From assembly GCA_012910725.1 (NCBI GenBank), contig WNEG01000062.1, forward strand, positions 5,657 to 11,092: DNA of 5,436 bases, given 5' to 3'. Both the position numbers and the translations under genes were made by a program. This stretch comes from Candidatus Ethanoperedens thermophilum. Lineage in GTDB: Archaea > Halobacteriota > Methanosarcinia > Methanosarcinales > EX4572-44. Below are positions 1 to 5,436 of this stretch, in pieces (position 1 is the first letter of the stretch; the number at the start of each line of letters is the position of its first letter). The notes below the pieces were generated by a model. The model saw nothing but the letters and a program-made list of their open reading frames with translations. It searched no databases and had not been told where the DNA came from.

Positions 1-78
1 ATACATCGCTATGCTGCTTGCGATCATTACCAGGGCGGTTAAAACCGCCAGTACCTTCAATCCAAATTTGTTTACCAT
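1..78 (-). CDS. N-terminus of an exported protein (signal peptide only, truncated by window edge)
   Basis: The minus strand encodes 26 codons that run off the left edge: a short positive start (MVNKFGLK) followed by a hydrophobic stretch (VLAVLTALVMIASSIA), the plan of a Sec signal peptide or N-terminal anchor. The start is ATG at 78, because GGTGAT at 83-88 is a good match to the archaeal 16S anti-Shine-Dalgarno and leaves 4-5 bases of spacing. An in-frame ATG at 84 lies inside that motif and is less likely. A box A at 134-147 would start transcription near 114, giving a leader of about 35 bases, so the gene probably has its own promoter and is not simply read through from the operon upstream. 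The mature protein lies outside the window, so S-layer, binding protein or protease cannot be told apart. Confidence 0.7.
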   Translation of the reverse strand, partial: MVNKFGLKVLAVLTALVMIASSIAMY

Positions 79-133
79 TGTCATCACCCTTCTTCTTTAA
101 GATACACCTTTTAGCCTTTAGTTTAAAGCCAAC

Positions 134-147
134 CCTTTATAAATTTT
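134..147 (-). promoter_or_regulatory. Box A (TATA) promoter for the exported-protein gene
   Basis: Read on the minus strand this is AAAAATTTATAAAG, a close match to the archaeal TATA box with a purine-rich run just upstream that could serve as the BRE. A start site about 26 bases downstream would fall near 114, ahead of the GGTGAT ribosome binding site and ATG at 78. It is the only clear signal in the 150-base gap between the preceding stop codon at 235 and this gene. Confidence 0.6.
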
Positions 148-234
148 TCTGTTGTGGTTGTGCAGTTTTCAATTTTATTGACCAGATCGTTCTTTTCAGG
201 AACGTAGGTAGTATCTCAACTTACAGATTGATCA

Positions 235-1374
235 CTACTTCAATTTCTCATACAAACCCATATAGCCTTTTTTCTTTAAAATAACGACATTTTTATGGAG
301 TTCCACACCAACTTGACCCTCCTCGGCATTCTCCTTTAAGTAACTGATGACGTCTCCGCTTTCAAGCGCATGCACGATGAGTTCCCTGTCAATCCACAGG
401 GTGATGTCTGCGTTCTCATTTTCCCCTTTCTTCACCACCATTTTTCCAAAGCTCTTTGTCAGGGAAAACGTCTCTTTTGAACTGTTCATCACGCGTAACT
501 GTATTACTGCACCGTCTTTTAGATCGTTAGCTCCAATATTATTGATAAGTGGTGTGATCTGGGTTGCTTTTATTGAAGGCGGTTTTGGCAGTACGTATCG
601 GTGCGTTCCAACAACTTCACCTGTGGTACAGTGAATATCGAAGCCATAAATCGTATGAGCATCGTAATCCTCTCTGGTAGGTGTGTGTTTCCATACGACC
701 CGCCAGCACAAGACACCGCCAGCTACTACCGGATGCCCGGAAATAGTGTCGCTTAGTCCATTCGTTCTTCCGATTTCTATCGCCTGTTCTAAGCTCACCT
801 TAACTTCCTGTGCTGTTGTAACTACATGCTTGCCAATCACACTCCTGTCATATCCAAGCTTTACCCATAAGGTCAGTCCAATCTTATCAATGAGGTAATG
901 GTAGCTAAACGAGTAAGAGGCGATGTTTGTGTTAGAATCAAACGCCTTTTTTTTAAAATGTGCATTGTAATATTCTACTCCAACCATTCCAATAATATAA
1001 TCGTCTGATATTCTGAACCCCTCGTCTGGTGTAATTCGTTTTACCAGAAAAACAGAAAGGTCCGGATTTCCTGTCACATTATACAGAAGAAGCCATTGGA
1101 ACTCTGTTCTCGATACGTTTTTCAGCTTGAAATACTTGTTAAATGCCCGTTCTGGAACGCCAGTGGCATTAATAATCGTCTCCTGCGATATTGCTACTGC
1201 ATCCGTCTCATCCCCGGGAAGGCTATCTAAAACCACTGTCAGTGTTGTTTCATCGAGGACAAGAACGTCACTGTTTGTTGAAAGACTGTAATACCATGCA
1301 CCAGGGACAAGAATTGACAGCATGCCAACGACAATCGCAATCATTACGTATTTCCTTGGAAAACGTGTACTCAC
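235..1374 (-). CDS. Membrane-anchored surface protein with PepSY-like and possible SCP2-like domains
   Basis: I do not recognise a named family for the whole protein. Numbering here is for the longer form starting at GTG 1383 (382 aa). A single hydrophobic segment at about 13-33 follows basic residues, suggesting an N-terminal anchor with the rest outside the cell; four sequons (N72, N89, N102, N300) fit archaeal N-glycosylation. Residues 195-263 resemble a PepSY-type domain: a helix VSLEQAIEIGR, a strand LCWRVVW, then GFDIHCTTGEVVG. Residues 288-382 recall an SCP2-like fold in strand order, the ADITLWIDRELIVHAL segment and a closing helix; this is inference. The start at GTG 1374 is preferred because it overlaps the previous TGA as GTGA, and GGTGGTC lies at 1378-1384. 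The longer start at 1383 lacks such a site. It ends with TAG followed at once by TGA. It is probably translated by coupling to the upstream hydrolase-like gene. Confidence 0.75.
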   Translation of the reverse strand: MSTRFPRKYVMIAIVVGMLSILVPGAWYYSLSTNSDVLVLDETTLTVVLDSLPGDETDAVAISQETIINATGVPERAFNKYFKLKNVSRTEFQWLLLYNVTGNPDLSVFLVKRITPDEGFRISDDYIIGMVGVEYYNAHFKKKAFDSNTNIASYSFSYHYLIDKIGLTLWVKLGYDRSVIGKHVVTTAQEVKVSLEQAIEIGRTNGLSDTISGHPVVAGGVLCWRVVWKHTPTREDYDAHTIYGFDIHCTTGEVVGTHRYVLPKPPSIKATQITPLINNIGANDLKDGAVIQLRVMNSSKETFSLTKSFGKMVVKKGENENADITLWIDRELIVHALESGDVISYLKENAEEGQVGVELHKNVVILKKKGYMGLYEKLK

Positions 1375-1904
1375 TGTGACCACCCTCTTCTGGTTGATAG
1401 TTTCTGGAGGAAGAATAGTATCAGGATTGCGATTCCGATTAATTCATAATAAAAAGAGTGCGCAACCCCTGATGAAAAAGAATATGTGTTAAGGAACATT
1501 GATATGAAATACTGCCACCAGTGCGTTTCCATAGTACCTTGCGGGAGCGAGAACCCATAAGCAGGATAAAAGAGTGTCTCTGGCATGAGCCACATTTGAT
1601 CCTCGCACAGGTGCAGAAAAGAAGCAAAGCAGAGAACGAGTCCCCTGAGCTCCCCATTTCGTTTGTATAGATACATTCCGATAAATAGAAGGAAAATAAT
1701 AAAGAGCAACGTGTGAGCGAAGATTCTCCCGTTTGAAATGGACCCTGCCAGCATGATTTCCCCTATGGGTTTATCTATTAAATCAGGAAGGATCGCGCCT
1801 ATAAAAACCACAAGGTAAATCTTGCGATCAGGTTTGATTTTCAACAAGTGAAAGAGTAACACTGCGATTCCAAGTGTTATTCCAAGATGTCCAAAGAAAA
1901 ACAT
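1371..1904 (-). CDS. Membrane-bound metal-dependent hydrolase, YdjM/DUF457-like
   Basis: This 177-residue protein is very hydrophobic, with likely membrane segments near 7-23, 28-45, 61-80, 86-100 and 151-168 and a weaker one around 130-148. Polar residues sit at the membrane edges in the pattern of the YdjM/DUF457 family: GH at 5-6, GAILPDLIDK at 36-45 with D41 and D44, H64 in NGRIFAHT, and HLCED at 98-102, followed by MPETLFYPAYG. Family members are annotated as metal-dependent hydrolases, partly by analogy to phospholipase C-like folds; the substrate is unknown, and I infer only that the His/Asp set could bind metal. The length is typical. ATG at 1904 fits the family start GHLGITLG, but the ribosome binding site is weak (GATGAG). 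A box A lies about 70 bases upstream. It is the first gene of an operon and overlaps the next gene by 4 bases. Confidence 0.75.
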   Translation of the reverse strand: MFFFGHLGITLGIAVLLFHLLKIKPDRKIYLVVFIGAILPDLIDKPIGEIMLAGSISNGRIFAHTLLFIIFLLFIGMYLYKRNGELRGLVLCFASFLHLCEDQMWLMPETLFYPAYGFSLPQGTMETHWWQYFISMFLNTYSFSSGVAHSFYYELIGIAILILFFLQKLSTRRGWSQ

Positions 1905-1974
1905 GATTACTCATCTGTGTTTATCTTTAACAACTTAAACTTAACGGCTTCACGGAATTGGATGCCTGTTTTCC

Positions 1975-1984
1975 AATATAAATA
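1975..1984 (-). promoter_or_regulatory. Box A (TATA) promoter of the two-gene membrane operon
   Basis: Read on the minus strand the site is TATTTATATT, close to the archaeal TTTATATA consensus. Transcription would begin near 1953, leaving a leader of about 50 bases before the ATG at 1904. The site lies about 35 bases outside the left end of the MITE-like element, so the promoter is probably native and only the sequence upstream of it was replaced by the element. The rest of 1905-2017 shows no gene. Confidence 0.5.
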
Positions 1985-2020
1985 GATAATTTGTTATTTC
2001 TACTCATTTTATTCCACTAA

Positions 2021-2039
2021 GGGGTCGTCATGAAATAAC
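2021..2039 (+). repeat. Left terminal inverted repeat of the MITE-like element
   Basis: GGGGTCGTCATGAAATAAC matches the right end in inverted orientation at 17 of 19 bases. The similarity stops beyond the final AAC, so the repeat boundary is sharp on the inner side. TAA lies immediately outside at 2018-2020. Confidence 0.7.
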
Positions 2040-2064
2040 ATACCCAATCATGGAACTCAAGAAA

Positions 2065-2085
2065 CTGCACAACTTCGTTGTGCAG
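2065..2085 (+). repeat. Perfect 9-bp hairpin with a 3-base loop, inside the element
   Basis: CTGCACAAC at 2065-2073 pairs with GTTGTGCAG at 2077-2085 around TTC. It is perfect on both strands and no T run follows on either, so it is not an obvious terminator. It could be a structural feature of the element or part of an RNA. Confidence 0.65.
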
Positions 2086-2100
2086 AAATTAATAGCAACT

Positions 2101-2121
2101 CTTGATTGTGTAGCAATCAAG
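2101..2121 (+). repeat. Perfect 8-bp hairpin with a 5-base loop, inside the element
   Basis: CTTGATTG at 2101-2108 pairs with CAATCAAG at 2114-2121 around TGTAG. It lies 15 bases after the previous hairpin, and the two do not share sequence, so this is a row of different stems and not a tandem repeat. Confidence 0.6.
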
Positions 2122-2208
2122 TGCGGAAAATAACGTGTGATGTATTCTCATTACGTATCGAATTTCGGATGCGAGAGAACGATGTGCGTTTATACTTTCC
2201 TATACGTT

Positions 2209-2254
2209 AAAAAAAATTGAAACCATGAGATTACACAAGATTAATCTCGTGGTT
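2209..2254 (-). terminator. Hairpin plus T8 terminator downstream of alaS
   Basis: On the minus strand the arm at 2254-2242 (AACCACGAGATTA) pairs with the arm at 2233-2221 (TAATCTCATGGTT), 12 of 13 pairs plus one C/A mismatch, around an 8-base loop. Four bases later come eight T at 2216-2209. This is the layout of an intrinsic terminator for transcripts leaving alaS, whose stop codon is about 63 bases upstream. Archaeal polymerase mainly needs the T run, so the hairpin may also protect the 3' end. The whole structure lies inside the MITE-like element. Confidence 0.6.
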
Positions 2255-2284
2255 GGAAACTTTTATGGATTCAAAGTTGCTGAG

Positions 2285-2303
2285 GTTATTTTATGACGAC
2301 CTC
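2285..2303 (-). repeat. Right terminal inverted repeat of the MITE-like element
   Basis: On the minus strand this reads GAGGTCGTCATAAAATAAC, the partner of the left end at 2021-2039 with two mismatches. TAA lies immediately outside at 2304-2306, matching the trinucleotide outside the left end. Confidence 0.7.
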
Positions 2304-2316
2304 TAAACACATACAA

Positions 2317-5088
2317 TCATAACAGCATCTTTTTTATGATTTCAACGCCTGCCTGTAGTGCGTCTTCGATTTTTTCAGGGTGTTTGCCGCCGCCCTGTGC
2401 GATGCTTGGTTTGCCGCCCCCTCCACCCCCTACTACGGTGCTTATTTCTCGCACAATGTTTCCGGCATTGATTCCTGCTTTTACAGCCTCGCTACTTGCT
2501 GATGCCACGATTTTAACGCCATTATGCTGGCTTGCGAGCACTGCTATCGTGTTTGGTTGTTTTGCAAATTCTGATGCTATTTTGATCAGCTCGTCCGTGT
2601 CTGCATTTGATAGTTCTTTTGTGATAACGTTCATGTTTCCAATTTTACTGGCATTGGCAAGGTCTGCTGTTACACTAACTTCTGCAAGTTCCTCGTGGAG
2701 TCGTTTCACTTCTTTTTTAAGCTGTTTCCACTCTGTAAAGAATCGCTGCACGGTTTCAGGCAGGTGTTCTGGTGTTACCCTGAGGGCATTGCTTGCATTG
2801 TAGAGCAGTTCTTCGCGCTCTTGTGTTTGTTTTACAGCGGCATCCCCTGCTGCAAACTCGATTCGTTCCACTCCATCCTGTATGCGTTCTGTGTGAAGGA
2901 TTTTAATCTGCCCGATATCTCCTGTGTATTGCACGTGTGTGCCTCCGCAGGCTTCCACATCGTCGCCAACTTGCAGTATTCTTATTTCACGACCGGGTGG
3001 AACTCCGCCCTGGTACAGTGTGAAACCAAACTGCTGCTCTGCTTTTACCCGGTCCATCCAGACGCTTTTAACCTTAATGTTTGCAATTACTACCTGGTTT
3101 GATCGAAGTTCTATCTGTTTCAGTTCCTCGGGTGTGATGCGCTTGTAGTGCGTGAGGTCAAGACGCGCCCGGTTAACAGTTTTCTGTGCACCGGTCTGCC
3201 ATACGTGCTGTCCCAGAACCTTCTTGGCAGAATCATTTACGATGTGCGCGGCAGTGTGGTGTCGAGAATGAGCTGCTCTACGCTCTGTGTCGATTCTGCC
3301 AGCGACACGGTCCCCCTCTTTTATTTTTATCTTGTTATCTGAATCAGTAATGTGAAAGATTACATTGTCTGTTATCTGCACATCCACAACGTTTACGAGG
3401 TAGTCTCCCAGGGCAATGGTTCCATGGTCTGCCGGCTGGCCTCCGCCTTCTGGATAAAAAAGAGTTCTGTCAAGCACGATTTTGTTCTCAATAACTTTTA
3501 CCACTTTAGCCTCAAACATTGAATCTGCTGGTTTTTCATAGTACAGTTTTTTGCTTGGCTCTATTCCTGCAACATCGGTGGACACTTCTGGCTCTTTGGC
3601 ATCGCTTTTGATGTGAGACTCTGCAACACTGGAATAAAACGTGTCTGGCAGGTCAACTTTAACACCAACCTCTGCTGCTGCATCCCTTGATATTTCAGGT
3701 GGTATCCCGTGCGTATCGTAAAGTTGAATGAGTTCCTCCAGTGGTATGGGTGAACCCTGTTTTTTAAAATGAAGCGCTGTTTTCGTAACCAGACGCCTTC
3801 CGCGACCAAGTGTGTCCCTGTATTTTTCCTCTTCAAGCAACAGTATTTCACTGGTGGTACAAAAGCGTTCCCTGAACTCTGGATACTCTGGAAGGTGTCG
3901 AATCTGCATCTCTATCAGTTCGGAAAGCGGAAGATTCAATTCAAGATTATTCATCAAGCGCATAGTCCGCCGAAGAACCAGCCTTGCAAGGTATCCTGCC
4001 TTGACATTAGAAGGAATGATGCCGTCTCCAAGCATAAAGGTGAGACAGCGAGTATGATCTATTACAGCATACACGGACTCGACAGGCTCCATTATTGATT
4101 GGAGTTTTTCAACCGATATCCCGATACTCTTTGCAACCTTTGCTCTAAGTTCCATGAGCTTGGCTTTTCCACTTATATCCATAACACCCGCAAATCTAGC
4201 ATTAGCAGCAAAAATACTTGCATACTCACTATCGTCAATCGAATGCTCAATTCCTGCAAGATTCATAAGTTCGCCAACAATATCTGGAAACACTGCATCA
4301 TAGATCGTTGGCGCACCATTAGAGGCCCACACAAAACGCTCAAGCCCATAACCAGTATCCACAATATAATTATCCATCTTTTCATACCGTTCGCCTTTGA
4401 TGGTGACTCTCCCATTCCTTGTCTGGCGAAGATTCATAAACACAAGTGTTGCAAGCTCAAGCCCGCCAACAAGCACCTCCAAACACGGACCAGCATTACC
4501 ACCACCAGCCCACGGCTCCTCCCGATACGTAATAGCAAAGGGGTCACAACCAAGCTCATGCAAAAGCACGTCACAATATTCAACGGTTGTATCCTTCCAG
4601 TAGATCTCATCATCCTTGCTGTTAAACGCATGATGCGCCATCATCTCAAAAGTAGTAAGATGTCTGCCACTTCGACCAACAGCATCGAGATCGCTAAGTC
4701 GAATACACGGCTGCGAAATAGTCAAAGGATTGGCGGGAGGCGGCACAAGACCAGACGTTACAAAAGGCTGAAAATCAGCAATTGACGCAATCGTTAGATA
4801 GATATCGTCCCGCCAGCGCGCGACAACCGGGTAACGTGCAACTCGCGCATGACCTCGTTTTTCAAAGAAAGAGAGATATGCCTCACGCATCTCACTTAGT
4901 GAAAAAGCTTTTTTAAACACCGGTGCACCGATAAAGTCATACGAATCGCATGGTGCATCGCCACAAGTCTTACGCTCATAATCCCGTGTCCAGAAATAAC
5001 CGCCACAGGAAATACACTGTTTTCTTACAAAACCATTATCACTAAAATAATCAAGCTGATACTCATCGTCCAAGAACATCGACTCCAT
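2317..5088 (-). CDS. alaS: Alanyl-tRNA synthetase, archaeal type
   Basis: The enzyme charges tRNA-Ala with alanine in the cytoplasm and hydrolyses mischarged Ser- or Gly-tRNA-Ala. Numbering is from an in-frame TTG at 5103 (928 aa). An archaeal N-terminal cysteine cluster (C30, C33, C47, C52) precedes the class II catalytic core, with RYPVVARWRDDIYLT near 90-104, GRSGRHLTTFEM near 143-154 and the motif-3 segment DTGYGLERF at 249-257. The editing domain carries its metal ligands H616, H620, C719 and H723 (HHTAAH and CGGTH). A coiled segment near 790-810 and a glycine-rich C-Ala/DHHA1 domain (GGGGGGKPS at 892-900) end the protein. All key residues are present and the frame is intact. ATG 5088 or ATG 5079 is the probable start: homologues begin close to the DDEYQL segment. 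GGAG lies just before 5079, whereas TTG 5103 has no good binding site. It appears to be transcribed alone, with a terminator at 2209-2254. Confidence 0.97.
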   Translation of the reverse strand: MESMFLDDEYQLDYFSDNGFVRKQCISCGGYFWTRDYERKTCGDAPCDSYDFIGAPVFKKAFSLSEMREAYLSFFEKRGHARVARYPVVARWRDDIYLTIASIADFQPFVTSGLVPPPANPLTISQPCIRLSDLDAVGRSGRHLTTFEMMAHHAFNSKDDEIYWKDTTVEYCDVLLHELGCDPFAITYREEPWAGGGNAGPCLEVLVGGLELATLVFMNLRQTRNGRVTIKGERYEKMDNYIVDTGYGLERFVWASNGAPTIYDAVFPDIVGELMNLAGIEHSIDDSEYASIFAANARFAGVMDISGKAKLMELRAKVAKSIGISVEKLQSIMEPVESVYAVIDHTRCLTFMLGDGIIPSNVKAGYLARLVLRRTMRLMNNLELNLPLSELIEMQIRHLPEYPEFRERFCTTSEILLLEEEKYRDTLGRGRRLVTKTALHFKKQGSPIPLEELIQLYDTHGIPPEISRDAAAEVGVKVDLPDTFYSSVAESHIKSDAKEPEVSTDVAGIEPSKKLYYEKPADSMFEAKVVKVIENKIVLDRTLFYPEGGGQPADHGTIALGDYLVNVVDVQITDNVIFHITDSDNKIKIKEGDRVAGRIDTERRAAHSRHHTAAHIVNDSAKKVLGQHVWQTGAQKTVNRARLDLTHYKRITPEELKQIELRSNQVVIANIKVKSVWMDRVKAEQQFGFTLYQGGVPPGREIRILQVGDDVEACGGTHVQYTGDIGQIKILHTERIQDGVERIEFAAGDAAVKQTQEREELLYNASNALRVTPEHLPETVQRFFTEWKQLKKEVKRLHEELAEVSVTADLANASKIGNMNVITKELSNADTDELIKIASEFAKQPNTIAVLASQHNGVKIVASASSEAVKAGINAGNIVREISTVVGGGGGGKPSIAQGGGKHPEKIEDALQAGVEIIKKMLL

Positions 5089-5103
5089 AATAAGTATTGA
5101 CAA

Positions 5104-5368
5104 AATTAAGATAAGTACTTCCTGTCAAAAAAAGATTTCCGTCCCGGCACCTTTTCGGCAGATGTTTTCCGAGCCACCGTCACGACAAATTAATTTTTAG
5201 ACATGACAGGTGTGTTGGCTTTGCGAGCACTGCACACCACCATGAAGTGGCAAGAAGAGTTGCGGCATCGACACACGGTTTTTGGCTGTTGACCGTGCAC
5301 GATTCTGGTAGTTATAAGATTTGTACAAATATTTACTGAAATATTTTGTAACTGTATAGTCCCGAAAC
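5104..5368. other. Non-coding region between divergent genes
   Basis: No convincing gene is seen here; only tiny frames of about 20 codons occur. A relatively GC-rich part (about 5205-5310) has short inverted repeats: GGTGTG/CACACC at about 5209-5247, and CACGGT/ACCGTG around the TTTTTGGCTGTTG segment. For alaS, a weak TATA-like site is GTCTAAAAATTAATTTG read on the minus strand at about 5187-5203. A run of seven T on the minus strand (5133-5127) follows a GC-rich stretch in what would then be the alaS leader, but the stem before it is weak. The right part becomes strongly AT-rich with palindromes. Confidence 0.5.
5319..5350. promoter_or_regulatory. AT-rich palindromes, possible operator
   Basis: ATTTGTACAAAT at 5319-5330 is a perfect 12-base palindrome. 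It overlaps a second, nearly symmetrical unit, TACAAATATTT (5324-5334) and AAATATTTTGTA (5339-5350), around ACTG. Such symmetry is typical of sites for dimeric regulators. It lies about 40 bases upstream of the tandem repeat and box A of the plus-strand gene, and also upstream of alaS on the other strand. Random AT-rich sequence gives short palindromes easily, so function is unproven. Confidence 0.4.
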
Positions 5369-5392
5369 CTTTGACTTTATCTTTGACTTTAT
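5369..5392 (+). repeat. Two perfect tandem copies of a 12-bp unit overlapping the promoter
   Basis: CTTTGACTTTAT occurs at 5369-5380 and again at 5381-5392 with no mismatch and no spacer. The second copy runs into the box A of the plus-strand gene. It may be a slippage duplication or a paired binding site for a regulator next to the TATA box. Confidence 0.75.
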
Positions 5393-5397
5393 ATAAG
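5388..5397 (+). promoter_or_regulatory. Strong box A (TATA) promoter for the plus-strand gene
   Basis: TTTATATAAG is a near-perfect archaeal TATA box. The expected start site about 26 bases downstream is near 5417, almost on top of the candidate start codons at 5416, 5420 and 5424, so the transcript may be leaderless or nearly so. Confidence 0.65.
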
Positions 5398-5419
5398 ATA
5401 CCTTCATAGAGGTTAATGT

Positions 5420-5436
5420 ATGGATGGGAAGTTGTT
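5420..5436 (+). CDS. Start of an unidentified plus-strand gene (truncated by window edge)
   Basis: Only the first five codons would be visible (ATG GAT GGG AAG TTG, MDGKL), so nothing can be said of function. ATG at 5420 is chosen because AGAGGT at 5408-5413 gives 6 bases of spacing. ATG at 5416 (MYGWEVV) and ATG at 5424 (MGSC) are in other frames and cannot be excluded, especially if the message is leaderless from the box A at 5388. The gene diverges from alaS. Confidence 0.35.

Larger units (their letters stand above)
2021..2303. mobile_element. MITE-like non-autonomous element, 283 bp, with 19-bp terminal inverted repeats
   Basis: The two ends are inverted copies of each other: GGGGTCGTCATGAAATAAC at 2021-2039 and, on the other strand, GAGGTCGTCATAAAATAAC at 2303-2285, identical at 17 of 19 positions. 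TAA flanks the element on both sides (2018-2020 and 2304-2306), as expected for a 3-bp target duplication. There is no open reading frame of useful length inside, so any movement would depend on a transposase in trans. A 3-bp TNA duplication is known for some IS5-family groups, but I cannot assign a family from the ends alone. The interior is unusually rich in hairpins (2065-2085, 2101-2121, an imperfect one near 2145-2179, and 2221-2254). The element sits 13 bases behind the alaS stop. A three-base duplication can arise by chance; the long matching ends are the main evidence. Confidence 0.65.

Noticed and set aside
188..204. Small inverted repeat CGTTC/GAACG behind the surface-protein gene as a terminator
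   Set aside because: Only 5 bp, and no T run follows on the minus strand.
18..284. An 88-codon plus-strand frame at the left edge
   Set aside because: It runs antisense through the signal-peptide start, the box A and the end of the surface-protein gene, and has no binding site.
2065..2254. CRISPR-like or integron attC-like array
   Set aside because: The stems differ in sequence and spacing, there is no repeated unit, and no cas or integrase gene is present.
2336..3148. Plus-strand open frames of 74-155 codons opposite the alaS C-terminal half
   Set aside because: All are antisense to strongly conserved AlaRS editing and C-Ala domains, and their Pro/Ser-rich translations mirror the Gly-rich sense codons.
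4099..4785. A 228-codon open frame on the plus strand opposite alaS
   Set aside because: It lies fully antisense to the catalytic core of AlaRS, has low-complexity composition without recognisable motifs and no binding site; it is a shadow of the real gene.
5180..5241. A 17-codon minus-strand frame starting MVVCSARK as a leader peptide
   Set aside because: It has no alanine-rich run, no ribosome binding site and no clear promoter; chance is more likely.
5205..5310. A tRNA or box C/D RNA in the GC-rich part of the divergent spacer
   Set aside because: No cloverleaf with a T-loop consensus and no paired C and D boxes can be found; only 4-6 bp stems are present.

Overview
The window reads as archaeal chromosome. 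The best evidence is a full-length archaeal-type alanyl-tRNA synthetase with an N-terminal four-cysteine cluster and sequence that looks closest, from memory, to Methanosarcinales and related Halobacteriota (methanogens or anaerobic alkane oxidisers). Box A promoters (TTTATATA-like) and GGTG-type ribosome binding sites agree with this. Base composition is moderate. No rRNA, tRNA, CRISPR array or full-length transposase is visible.

Layout, left to right. Positions 1-78 (minus) hold the start of a gene for an exported protein, seen only as its signal peptide, with its own box A near 134-147. Positions 235-1904 (minus) hold a two-gene operon whose reading frames overlap by 4 bases. The first gene encodes a polytopic membrane protein of the YdjM/DUF457-like 'membrane-bound metal-dependent hydrolase' type. 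The second encodes a membrane-anchored protein with a PepSY-like middle and a possible SCP2-like C-terminus. Its promoter sits at about 1975-1984. Positions 2021-2303 are a 283-bp hairpin-rich sequence bounded by 19-bp terminal inverted repeats (17/19 identical) and flanked by TAA on both sides, which looks like a MITE-type non-autonomous mobile element. Positions 2317-5088 (minus) encode AlaRS. Positions 5089-5419 are non-coding between divergent genes and hold AT-rich palindromes, a 12-bp tandem repeat and a strong box A. From 5420 (plus) the first codons of another gene run off the window.

The most notable point is that the MITE-like element lies 13 bases behind the alaS stop codon. Its right part forms a 13-bp hairpin followed by eight T on the minus strand, so the element seems to supply the alaS terminator and to insulate alaS from the membrane-protein operon. 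The operon itself pairs a poorly characterised membrane hydrolase family with a surface protein I cannot name. I see no clear sign of a complete new defence or mobile system. The element and the operon are the parts most worth following up.
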